Source of the DNA: Lineus longissimus
Lineage: Eukaryota > Nemertea > Pilidiophora > Heteronemertea > Lineidae
Reading direction: 5' to 3'
Assembly (NCBI RefSeq): GCF_910592395.1
Contig: NC_088310.1
Coordinates: 26,059,491-26,119,490, forward strand
Length of the DNA: 60,000 nt
Part shown: piece after piece, positions 1-10,424 of the stretch
Layout of the letters: each line of letters starts with the position of its first letter
Numbering within the stretch: position 1 is the stretch's first letter
The notes under the pieces: generated by a model
What the model was told of the DNA's origin: nothing
The model's database searches: none
What the model saw: only the letters and a program-made list of their open reading frames with translations
Translations under genes and position numbers: made by a program

Positions 1-2677
1 CGTAAATCATCCAGTAAGGGCCACATTGCTATGGTGGGATGTCGGTCGATAAACAATATTCACAGTTCAACGAACTGCAATTGCGCCCTGATCATGGTGA
101 GCTGATGTTAATAAATTTCCTCAAAATGACACTGTAACCTGAAAAGTGGTAATGTAGTTTTGTTAATTTTTTACGCATATTTATACTTACAGCTTAGCAT
201 CATACCGCACGAAGGCTACGTTACAAATTGAGCGTACGGCATACTCGCGTTTCTGAATTTAAGCGACCATTTTCTTGTACTCAGAATATCAAGTAATATG
301 TAGGCCAGACACGATAATGTCCCCTGTCGATGTTGTTTGGAATGTTCAAGGCAAAGAGCTACGAACAAACACAAACAGCCCGGTCTGCTCTGCTCGCCTC
401 TCCAGGGATTTACTGGGGGCGGGAGAAAATCACACCGGCTACACGCATGACTGTTGAATTTATGAATCTATCAAACCTGGCGATAAATCATTCTGAGGAA
501 TCTGAATTTTATTGTTGTTGACAACATGTTTGTCAAGTTTGGTTATACAGAAGCGTCCGGGAGATATGATAGATCAAGCGGCGGATTCTGGCAATTTACA
601 CTTCGGTTCTTTTTTCTGATAGGAATAACAACAACTATCAAACATCTTGACCTCCAATATTTTGACATTGCTCAACTTTCAGACAACGCGATCCACGGGG
701 GTCCTACGGGGCTAATACCTCTGGAAGTCCAGCATGATGATAAAGGGAAAATTACTTCAATGCAGAAGACATGATATAATCATACATGTCCAACAAAATC
801 TGGGTATCTTGTATTCGCGTGGTCGAGACATAAATATTTCATCAACATGATTGCAAGCGCTGTGAGCAGTTTAGTTCCGTGGGTGGAACCGACAGGATTC
901 GTCGCTTTATGAAGACATTTTCTCATACCGCTCTTCCAGCAAAGGCGTCCCTAAGCAAACATCCCAATATCACCATGCCCCGGGCGTTTCCAATAACTCG
1001 CACTTGATTAACTTCACAATGCATCCGTCCGAACCTAGGATGGAGAGTTTGTGAAAGTGACGTGATAGTGAGAAGCTGGATGATCAGGGGAACATTTTAC
1101 GTTTGGACCAGTAATCGAGTAATTTTCAATATTTCGCTTACCCATTTTAATCGCGCAACCATATTCATGAACTGATGTCGTAGTGAATCCTTTCGACTTG
1201 AAAGCTATGATCTTGACAGCTTTTGTGAGCTTTTTATTGCATTTTGAGATCGCAAAACAAGTAAGTGTGACGAAGGTTTGTTTTGTCTGTTGCCCTGTTG
1301 TAGCAACATGTACTCTTAAAGTCCAGACGAAGCCTGAAGCGTCTGCCGATGTACTTTAAGAAAAACTGGATTTCAGTTGATGTGCACCGGTCGGGTCCTG
1401 ACTATCAAACACTGCACAAGTTATGCCGTGGCCGGGGGAACTCTGATCAAAAGCGTTCTATTGTGATGGTTGATTAGTCAAATTAAGAAGACTTCAAACA
1501 AACGTCCACAAGCTCTTGTCAGCAAGTATCAATTCTTGTCTAGCCACAATCTAGATTTCGTCTCGACATTCTGATCGGAACCAAATGTGCAAAATAGACG
1601 GACCATAATTGTCCCCATGCATGCACGAGGTCTATCTGCAAAAAACCTTGATTTACATGTCCACAAAGGGGAATGTCCGAACCATTCTGTGACCTGTTCT
1701 GGGTCTCTTGTGGACTTCCGGTCAAGTAATGGCCAATCAAGAGGCACTTTTCATTACAAGGTTTCCGATTGGCCAATCTCCGATGGGACTGAAGTCCTTT
1801 ACTCCTGCCTGGAGAAAGTGCGATTCGATAGGATTGGGAGGTATTATCATCCAACCTTCTCCCCTAGGCGTTTTATATCATTGCATGATTGTTGTTGTTG
1901 TTGAGATGGACGCTGTCGGCAAGAAGAGAGCGCCCATCTCAACAATAACAGCAAAAACGACAAGAGACTGCCGCGACCCTGTGCGGAGATCGATAACCAT
2001 CTGGGACTGTGGGGAGTCGTATACAACACATCCATTCTTTCGCCCCCCTACTATTAATGCTACTTTCTATAATCTCCTCACGTTCGCATATTCGGTCTTT
2101 TTCCACTGCAAATTGCCTCCTTGCTCTTGAGAAAAAAGTCTCAGTCTTAGTGCTCTTATCCCATTAAGCTCAATAAAGCCAGCAGAGCTAAGGAGAGGCT
2201 GGATATTTTTAGGATGTGATACGGCATGGCGTAAGCTCCTTTGATTAAGAGTGGACTGAGAGAATGGTCTCTACCTTGGCTCATCAAAAACAATAACTTC
2301 ATTCAAATCTTCAATAGGATTCCGATAACCTTATTTCAGGCATTCGGCATAAAACTATTTTTCTTCACTGGCCTAATCTGCTTTGCTGGTCGCTTTTTCT
2401 CACTATCACCACTTCATTATTTTTTTTGCTCTTTTCTTTCTGCTGGATCTCAAGGGAACGTCCGGTTCTACAAGGAAAGTCGGGTTTCCAATAGAGATGG
2501 CCAGATAGGTTGCCGCACACTCTTTTGTAAGTGTTTATCGATTCGGACAAATACTTCAACGTTTTCTCAAGATCTGTCCATTCATCGAATAATTGCTTAT
2601 GGAGATAACTTCGTCTGACGGAAGGTTGAATAATTGACTGCCGGTGTAGTCTGAGCGTAAGAAACTGAATACTCGTA
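1..2677. other. No supported gene; unannotated intergenic or intronic DNA
   Basis: I see no recognisable protein, RNA gene or transposon. Three overlapping open frames of 100-140 codons lie on both strands between 1,530 and 2,130, but none resembles a known family and none starts or ends at a convincing splice site. An imperfect inverted repeat built on GTTGTTGAGATGG and CCATCTCAACAAT sits near 1,894-1,945. Two oppositely oriented CCAAT words (GGCCAATC and GATTGGCC) sit near 1,732-1,785. Confidence 0.5.
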
Positions 2678-2917
2678 TTACCACTTGGACGTAAATGGAT
2701 ATGTAATAGAGGAAGGATAAACAATCTTCCCTTCCTCTAACTTTCCAATCGCAAAGAACTGGTAGCCACCCACTTGAATCTTAGAAGCGGCTCGAAATTG
2801 AGTTACGAACGTTACTGTTTTGGCTGTCTCCCCGGCCGCTAGGCTTACGATACCCCCAGAACCAACCTCAACAACTGTAAGCTCCCTTGAAGGACCACGC
2901 AGTTGGTAGGTCATCAC
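2678..2917 (-). CDS. Candidate exon, beta-rich extracellular domain (possibly NTR/C345C-like)
   Basis: This 79-codon open stretch alternates hydrophobic and polar residues as beta-strands do (for example ELTVVEVGSG, KTVTFVTQF, YQFFAIGKL) and ends near a Trp. The spacing of TF, a basic patch, a hydrophobic YxxxxIG strand and a final Trp recalls the C-terminal netrin-like (C345C) module of complement C3/C4/C5-type proteins. The cysteine expected after the TF strand is replaced by Ala, so the resemblance is weak. The frame is preceded by an in-frame TAG that could be the AG of an acceptor, though the pyrimidine tract is poor. It ends at AAGTG|GTAATA, a possible donor, or at the TAA itself. The first codon of the open stretch is GTG, followed directly by ATG. 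No neighbouring exon was identified. It may be a chance frame. Confidence 0.3.
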   Translation of the reverse strand: MMTYQLRGPSRELTVVEVGSGGIVSLAAGETAKTVTFVTQFRAASKIQVGGYQFFAIGKLEEGKIVYPSSITYPFTSKW

Positions 2918-4278
2918 TTCCTTTCGCTAATGTATCAAGGCATTTGATTTGATCAGCACGTCTGTTGTATAATGGATAATTTAGGCGAATCTCTGCGGGC
3001 CTACTATTTCCGCTACGTAATTTGTTTTCCTGAGATAGATTGGTCTGTAAAAGGACAATGAAAATATATCACCATGACAATTGGTTATGTGATCCATTTA
3101 ATTACTGCCCGGGTCAGACCGGGTATTTTAGTATAGCTAGCGACAGGTGGGAGTAATGTGATTTCATTAAGTTGATCGACTTCAACCTGATCACTGCGGG
3201 ATGAACCGTCTATGATTTCCGTCTGGTCAAAGAGCGGTGCTGAAATTATTGATCGAATAATGCATTTTCGATTAACTATCCGGCAAAGGAACGAGTCTTG
3301 GCCATATCAAGGCAAGGATGAATTCATGCTGCTTTATCTGGCTCTAACTATTTTGATGAGAGAGGGTGGCTCTATCCTCTCTTATCATAATGGAATCGAC
3401 CGGCTCATCTCTCCATCATCACCGATAGTATAACCTAGTTTATCCAAGACACATTTCTAATATCTGTGAATAATGAATCTTCTCTGACAAAAGACACCAG
3501 AACACATACAGCTATAAAGTATCTGTAGCAATTCCAGTCAAGATTCCGCCAATAGTTGTCTTACTTTATTCTTAGTTCGCGTGAGTTGACAGGGAACTAG
3601 CTGATGAAGGAGTGAAGCCTCAGACCAGTTCATATCATAAGTGCAATCCTCAAGTCAGCCCATTGACGTCTTAGAGGATTTCTATGAATAATCGATTTTT
3701 GGACAGAAGACGCCAACCATGATTGATCTACAGCCTGAGCTCAGAAATGCGTCCGTGCTAACCAAGTACATGTATCTAACTAAAGCATAGTAAAAGCCTT
3801 TCAGAATGATCTTCCTCTTGTCCAAGGCATCGTGATTTTGTCTTTTGTAAATTCAAAAGTTGAATAGACTAGTATTTCTCCTGAGTGTCCTATTAAAAGA
3901 GTCTGACTTTAGGAAAAAAAATTGCACACAATATGGTAAATCGAGGCTAACTCTGCATGCAAACACGCAATATGTCAAAACAAGATTAATACAAATGACC
4001 CCGACGGCGAAGAAAGTCATTCATTGCAATCTACAATTATGACAGGCATTTCTATGAGTTTCAATCTGCTCTTTTTCCTTCTTGTAACGCATCAATCAGA
4101 GTTGGATGGAGTCAAACACGCCATGCCGATTGTCTCTTCCGGTTTCGTTACAACTCCGTGATGTCAACAACAGAGTCACAGAGAACGTGATTCAATTTCT
4201 GTTGAGTTAATAATGTTGGCCTTGGCCAGTGAGAGCACATTCAAAATGCATGAAGCGATTGGCAGGAAGTGAAATGTT
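2918..4278. other. No supported feature
   Basis: AT-rich unique-looking sequence. Only short open frames occur, without protein signatures, and I saw no repeat structure. Confidence 0.5.
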
Positions 4279-5014
4279 CATTACCAGCTATTGCGGGCCT
4301 AGACAATTAAGCCAATTAGTGCACCTGCTTAATTGGTCCTGGCAAGCCTAATGGAAAATGCATAGGAAATATCAATAAAGTTGGCTTTTTGGGCGGGGTG
4401 TAAAAATAATCCCAACTCCCGACTTCTGACATAATTCTATATATGTCTAGGTATTTACTGGCAAAATTTGGAGTGATTTGGATGGAAATTCGATGTGTCC
4501 ATCTATAGGTTGAAAATTTTGGTAAATCTGTAATGCTTCACTCGTAGCCCGTAGTGTAAATTCCTGAGAAAGTGGGTTTTGGGGGCTTTTCTAATGGCGC
4601 TAGCTCCGAAACTATACATTTGATACAAACTCCCGACTTCAGACGTGGTTGATATAACTCTTAGGATTATATTCCCAAGATTTCAGCTTTATTGGAGAAA
4701 AATTCATAGTGTCCATAGGGGGGTTGAAAATTGGAGGATTTTCAATTTTTTTCCCAACAAATATGCGAAAAATATTACTTTCCACCTAGAATTAATCAAA
4801 ATTTCGCAAACTATCATAAAGTACTTCCTTGCAACAATCATTTGTGAAGCTTTCAAAACTTTTGGCTGATTTATTTGACCCTAAATCAGCAAAAACCAAA
4901 CATTTTAGTGTTTGTATGCACCAATGCACAGGAGGCTAATTGCCAGATTAATTCACACCTTTCCAATCTCAAACAATAGGAATGATGGAGTCTCCCTCTA
5001 TTCAAAACAGAGTG

Positions 5015-5458
5015 GAGACAAGACCACAATTGATTTTTTAAGCCTTTTAGCAGTTAAATTGTCAATGTTTGACCGCGACGCATCAAAGAACGCGTGGTGT
5101 TGTGAATCTGAAATTTAGATTATGTTATTCCGGACAGTCGGGCAAGTAAATGGTGAAAAATAAAATGGTGATTGACCACGGAAATTTTTTTTTAATCGAC
5201 AAATTAGACAGACTTTGATATTTCCACTCTTTTCAGCCAACTGGCAGAAAAAACTCAAAACACGCCCCCTATTACCCAATTAGCAAAATTCGAAATTAAT
5301 TTTTTCATCAAATAATTTCTTTATATCTGTAGACTTGCCACAACAAATATTTTTTCAATACCTCTCCAAATATGTACTTGAGAGTAAAAAACATGCACTC
5401 GTCTAATAGATAGGCCTGGACCCTCCAACCTATGAATATTCATTAGTGGTCTTGTCTC
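5015..5458 (+). repeat. Left 444-bp terminal direct repeat of nested element
   Basis: Identical to 6,008-6,451. The 13-bp inverted termini suggest each copy could itself once have been mobile. The region is AT-rich with a T-run near 5,187-5,195. Confidence 0.85.
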
Positions 5459-6007
5459 AATGAAGGTACATTTCAGGGGTTAACATTTTGAGATTTTTTT
5501 CAAACTAATGTACATGACATCCCACAACTCTCCTACAAAGGAAAGTCATATCTGGACATTTTTGGAGAAATGAGAGACATTTCAAAGAGTGGTACAACTG
5601 TGCCAAAGCGACGAAAGAGGACAAAATCGACAAAAAGTCATGATTTTGCACCCAACAGCACCAAATTCAAAGACCTGCCCTGGCCAGAATAAGCAAGCTA
5701 TGGAGCTGAAACTTTAGGATGTGATTTAGTAATATCTTTGCTGCTTAGGGCACAACTTTCAGAATCAAGGCCTAAGTAGTTTCAAAGAAATTACAAAATG
5801 AATGGCAACACAACAAGACTTGTAAAAATGAAACCGAACTTAGACCGGGGTTAGGTTGACTCTTATTTGGGTCAAATTAAGTTTTTTTCTCATTATTTTA
5901 GCTTGTTTTGACCTTAAATCATCAGCAATACAATATTCTAAATGAATTAGAGTGATTTGAGCACATTCAAATTTTTCACTATATTGACCCAAAATGTAGT
6001 GTAAATA

Positions 6008-6451
6008 GAGACAAGACCACAATTGATTTTTTAAGCCTTTTAGCAGTTAAATTGTCAATGTTTGACCGCGACGCATCAAAGAACGCGTGGTGTTGTGAAT
6101 CTGAAATTTAGATTATGTTATTCCGGACAGTCGGGCAAGTAAATGGTGAAAAATAAAATGGTGATTGACCACGGAAATTTTTTTTTAATCGACAAATTAG
6201 ACAGACTTTGATATTTCCACTCTTTTCAGCCAACTGGCAGAAAAAACTCAAAACACGCCCCCTATTACCCAATTAGCAAAATTCGAAATTAATTTTTTCA
6301 TCAAATAATTTCTTTATATCTGTAGACTTGCCACAACAAATATTTTTTCAATACCTCTCCAAATATGTACTTGAGAGTAAAAAACATGCACTCGTCTAAT
6401 AGATAGGCCTGGACCCTCCAACCTATGAATATTCATTAGTGGTCTTGTCTC
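6008..6451 (+). repeat. Right 444-bp terminal direct repeat of nested element
   Basis: Second copy, offset exactly 993 bases from the first, with no difference found on reading through. The next base in both places is A, so the repeat could be read as 445 bp. The AGTG flank favours 444. Confidence 0.85.
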
Positions 6452-6481
6452 AGTGTGCTAGGCCCGCAATAGCTGGTAATG

Positions 6482-9407
6482 TACCGATGCGCCACGTCGA
6501 CAAATCGTATATGAAATATTTGTTGTTGTCACCAGGACACGCTCCTCAGAAGGAAAAAGAATGCATCTCTCTTAACTGATCGTGGCATGCTCTGCTCGGA
6601 AAAGATGAATCATAAACGCTATTTGTTGAATCGATCACATTAAAAGGCTGCTGAGCACCTGATCGACTTTCTCTCATGCGGAGGATTCTCCCCTTACTTC
6701 GCCTGTCTCATGAATACCCGGCAGCGGTACATCATTCAAAGAGATTAACTGCGTTACTTAAAATGGGTCTGAAAATGATACCCAAATAAAAGTAACATTC
6801 AAATTCAACATCAATAGCGCCTCCATTTCTCTAATGATTTCGTCCGTTAGTGAAGATGGATAACATTTGAGCCCGGTTATACTCCTCGTAAGAAATCGTT
6901 AAATCATGATGCTTTAATAAAACATGTTCATTGTAAGTCATATAGGCCTACATGTATACTTATCACCAAACATAGAACAGATATATCTATGGCGACAGAC
7001 CATCCTGGTATCACAGGTTCAGACGGTTTTCCCCAAAGAAAATATGAGCAAATCGAGGGCGTATAGAGATCAAAGCCTTGGTGTCAAGCACTCAAGGTGA
7101 AAGCAACATTTTTTTGGATAATGATTCATTTGAATTTCCCATCTCTGAAGAGTTGGTTTGACGATGGAACGGCGCAAGATGTTAAGAAAATTCACGAGGG
7201 CAATCCTTTTGGTAGAAAAAAACCGTGTCTACATTTTTCATCTCGAAAGAATATCAAACGCATGTTAGTTTTTAGCCACTTCGGAATCAGTCTGAAATTT
7301 TAAATCAATTATACAACGTACAGATGTATGACTCGGTTAAAGTACGTTATCAAGTCTGCTGATATCCAATCTATGCTATTAAGTTGATTAGGCTCTATAA
7401 TGATGAAGTAATGATGAATATGCGATCGCTCTTCAAAGTATCATTTTCCTTTTAATCATTTATTTTGACTATACGCGACAAACCTTCATTTGAAAATGAA
7501 CACCCCGCCCTTGGTCACGTTTATCTGTCTTTGACATTATCAGTCCCTGCCTCTTAGGGGAGCAGTTTGTGCACTGAAAGTACATTCTGAGGAGATAACT
7601 GTTTGAAAGTCGTGCTAAGACTTGTTTGTATTCATTCTGACGCTGAAAGCAATTGGCCAAAAGGTGGGCAACGGTTACACGCAATTTACAAAAAAAATCT
7701 CATCAAAGAACATGAGCTGGCGTAATTACGAATGCAGCGCTACCAGCTTTGAAAAACGGATGAACCTTCTTGAAATGTCATAGTCATGTGTGAGGTGTAC
7801 TTTGAAGAAGTAGAAAGCTCACATCACGTTGGTGTAGACCTAGCGACCCCCATGAAAGCTCTTTCGTACAGGTCGAGGTTAATATCAAGATTTGCCCTGA
7901 CAACCCTTTGATGAGAGGGAAGAACAATAGTAACTTAGGCCTAGGTGAGAGTGGGCGTTGTTTAAAGCCAATAGACCGTGTTTTAGCCTAATTTCTTTTA
8001 TCTGCGAGGTTGATGTAAGTGGCAGAATAACGTAATGCACGCATTCGAGACATATTTACCTGTTGAACCCCTTCATGTTTTGTTCGGCCTCTCAACTGAT
8101 TAAGGTCGCAAAAGTGCTTTGTTGAATGAGCCAAACAGTCCGACTGAGCGAGAAAGTAACTCGACGATATGCTGATGCATGTGAGCATACAGTTCTAAGA
8201 ATTTATAAACCACCAAGAAAACAATCTAGATCTAGACAACGAACCCTCTGTATAATTTAGTCCATATTTAGATTTATTATGAATGTTATGTGGTCGACAT
8301 CGTTGCATGACGTCCTCAATACATCACCAGTATATGCAATCAACGAGTGTTTTATAGGTTTCCGACTCCCATTGGACAACCACTGGGTCTCTAATGACCA
8401 TGAACTCTTAGTATTACGACTAAAAGTGGAGAATACAACTTAATTGAGCAGTCGGAATGCTTCCACATATATTCTTAAGTGTCCATTAATCACTTAAAAT
8501 TGCTGCACATTTGTTCGATATGAGATGAAAATCGATTATCAAACGTCTGTTAAAGGCAGAGGGTTATACAGAAAGTCAAGACTGCTTGTTGAGGTTAATA
8601 GTACATCTATAACGCTTGGCTCAGAAGCGATGGTACTTCGCTTGCTTTTCATTTCTGAGTTCATGATGATAATGACGTGGTTTCTTGGTTTCACTTTCTT
8701 TAATAGGTTCCAAAAGTGCAGTGAGTTTAGCAATGAAATAGCTGGCAAAATAACATGATACCGAGTAACATAATGCAAAAGTTGCTCTGCGCTGATTTTA
8801 GGATAAGTTTCTAATGAAACTGATACTGAATGATTACGACTCGGGTCGATGTAATCATATTAAGAACGACAGAAATAATGAACATTTCACTCGTCGGATT
8901 TCATTCTGGAGAACAAATGAGATTTATATTAATCAGCCTCCACCGCAACGTAGCCTCGTTTAAGAAAATTAATTACACTTAATAAGATTAATCTAGCTTT
9001 GTCGCGAGTTTTTAAAATTCAATTTGTTCTCGATGCATTTTCCTTGTTTTTTTGTTTCGTATAAATCCGGCTTCTAGTTGCAGGCATAAAACATATTTTT
9101 ACACTAAATAACTCCGTGATATCAATTAGAGGTTTACCAAACTTCGGTAAACACCAAGTTCAGGTCAATGCTATTTTCTTGCAGTTGATTTGATCATGTT
9201 ACCTCCATTAGTTACTGCGCAATAGGCAATTACAATTTTCGAGACTTCTGCAGCCAAGCAAGCTAAGTTGGGTTCCGATTGTTCATTAATCAGATCATAG
9301 TAATAACCAAACTGGTAACAAAAAATATCAATCTCAGTTTCATGTGGATGAAATTGGGTATTTCTTTTAATAACTGCTGATATGGGAGTTATTCAAAATC
9401 ACGACGT
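6482..9407. other. No supported feature
   Basis: Unique-looking AT-rich DNA with scattered open frames under 80 codons. None has a signal peptide, a domain signature or paired splice sites that I can support. Confidence 0.5.
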
Positions 9408-9409
9408 TA

Positions 9410-9581
9410 GGCCGAAGTTACATAGACCTCATTCGTTCATTTCCCAGGACTCATTTTCCCCTTTTGCTTTCGTTCCCCTGTAAAAGCACGGCCTTGTGGC
9501 GTGCATTCACCGAGGAATGAAAGAAAAACCCGGAAAGTGACTCGTGGTAAATGAACGAATGAGGTCTATGTAACTTCGGCC
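9410..9581. mobile_element. Fold-back MITE with about 40-bp arms, TA flanks
   Basis: Left arm begins GGCCGAAGTTACATAGACC and continues with CTCATTCGTTCATTT. The right arm ending at 9,581 is its reverse complement for roughly 35-40 bases. TA precedes (9,408-9,409) and follows (9,582-9,583), as for Tc1/mariner-type insertion. The roughly 90-bp centre is non-coding. The element abuts the 3' tail of the adjacent LINE fragment and probably inserted into it. Confidence 0.75.
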
Positions 9582-9583
9582 TA

Positions 9584-9906
9584 ATACATCACTCTCCGGA
9601 CCAAAACAGAAAATGTCAAGTCTTCTTCTTCTTCTCGTTCGCTCTAGACAGTCAAGTCCGATCTTCTGAATGTATTCTATGGTGTTTCGCAGCTGTTGGA
9701 GGTCTCCATAGAGCTGGTCTTGTAGGCTGGTACCTTCTGGCCAGATGTCTTTTCTCAGAGCTGCCAATCTCGCACATCTTGTCAGGATGTGTGCCACGGT
9801 CATCGGTTTCGTGGCACATGGGCACAAGTCGTTGTCTCCGATCCGTAACTTTGTAAACAAAAATGTCAAGTTGCATCGTCTATCAACACCGTCATGTCAT
9901 TTCAGT
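9584..9906 (-). pseudogene. Non-LTR retrotransposon ORF2 C-terminal fragment (I/jockey-like)
   Basis: Read on the minus strand, the frame gives FTKLRIGDNDLCPC followed by a CCHC-type cluster (C-x-C-x8-H-x4-C) and then IWPEGTSLQDQLYGDL. This is the familiar tail found after the RNase H domain in I/Nimb/jockey-group non-LTR elements. In intact elements the upstream part reads like LRTGHNRLNAHLF; here it is degraded (RRCNLTFLF). The 3' end is a short GAA-rich tail, plausible for a 3' end. The element is severely 5' truncated, and the fold-back MITE lies directly 3' of it. Dead copy; no function expected. Confidence 0.8.
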
Positions 9907-10094
9907 CCTTACCTAAGCGTGACACAGTGTGATTTTGTGTGACCAGGGGCAGCAAATCAGAGTGTAATGGGAAACAGCCAAAGAAACTGGGGTTACGACG
10001 AGTCTTGCGTGCAGTTGAGTAATGATGATAAACTATCTGTAATATAATGTCATTTGGTTGTGTTCTTGGGTACAAACCTATGTGAACATCCAAT

Positions 10095-10424
10095 GAGCCT
10101 CATAGCCTAGTGGTTAACACTGCTGGCTACCACGCAATAGGGCCCGGGTTCGATCCCGGGGAGAACCCAGGATTGTATATTCTGGATGAACCGGCGTGGC
10201 ATTCAAGGAACTAAAATTCCTGGCTCTTCACAACACGTACATTAACGTATGAAATACTCGAGGGTCTGTCGATGAGACTAAAAGCCGTGGTCCCTTGTAC
10301 CTGAGTGTCTATGCCAGGGCAAGTAAAAGATCCTACATAGGTGGACAGTAGCCTATAGTGGACTCCATACCTCCGGCAAAAACCCAATAGGGTTACGACG
10401 CCGATATGATGATGATGATAATGG
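10095..10424 (+). mobile_element. tRNA-derived SINE
   Basis: The head carries a pol III A box (TAGCCTAGTGG, from 10,103) and a B box (GGTTCGATCCC) inside a perfect T-arm CCCGGGTTCGATCCCGGG. A non-tRNA body of about 250 bp follows, including CAGGGCAAGTAAAAGATCC, and the element ends in a short GAT repeat (10,406-10,420). This A-box/B-box head, unrelated body and simple-repeat tail is the standard tRNA-SINE layout. The source tRNA is not clear. Target-site duplication not convincingly seen. Confidence 0.8.

Larger units (their letters stand above)
5015..6451. mobile_element. Nested element: two identical 444-bp direct repeats around a 549-bp centre, AGTG flanks
   Basis: The unit at 5,015-5,458 recurs at 6,008-6,451 with no difference that I can find. 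Each copy starts GAGACAAGACCAC and ends with its reverse complement GTGGTCTTGTCTC. The composite is flanked on both sides by AGTG (5,011-5,014 and 6,452-6,455), consistent with a 4-bp target-site duplication. This is the architecture of a miniature LTR retrotransposon (TRIM). However, the repeats do not begin TG and end CA, and neither a TGG primer-binding site nor a polypurine tract is evident at the inner borders. A MITE dimer, or a tyrosine-recombinase type element with split repeats, are alternatives. The central 549 bp has no coding frame of note. Perfect identity implies a recent origin or gene conversion. Confidence 0.75.
4279..6481. mobile_element. Non-autonomous DNA transposon with 24-bp terminal inverted repeats, carrying a nested insertion
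   Basis: The left end begins CATTACCAGCTATTGCGG at 4,279 and continues through GCCTAG to 4,302. The exact reverse complement closes the element at 6,458-6,481. I see no target-site duplication, since the flanks AATGTT and TACCGA do not match, so either it has decayed or the superfamily is unclear. No transposase frame is present. The left part contains a diverged internal direct duplication: the word CTCCCGACTTC recurs at about 4,411 and 4,627, with GTTGAAAATT following each copy. Removing the nested 1.4-kb insert at 5,015-6,451 and one AGTG leaves about 760 bp, a typical size for a non-autonomous element. Superfamily not assigned. Confidence 0.8.

Noticed and set aside
1529-2130. Three overlapping frames of 104-140 codons on both strands
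   Set aside because: No homology, no splice signals, and such lengths are expected by chance; local base composition lowers stop frequency.
5015-6451. Straightforward LTR retrotransposon
   Set aside because: The repeats lack TG...CA ends and I see no primer-binding site or polypurine tract, so I kept it as an unclassified repeat-bounded element.
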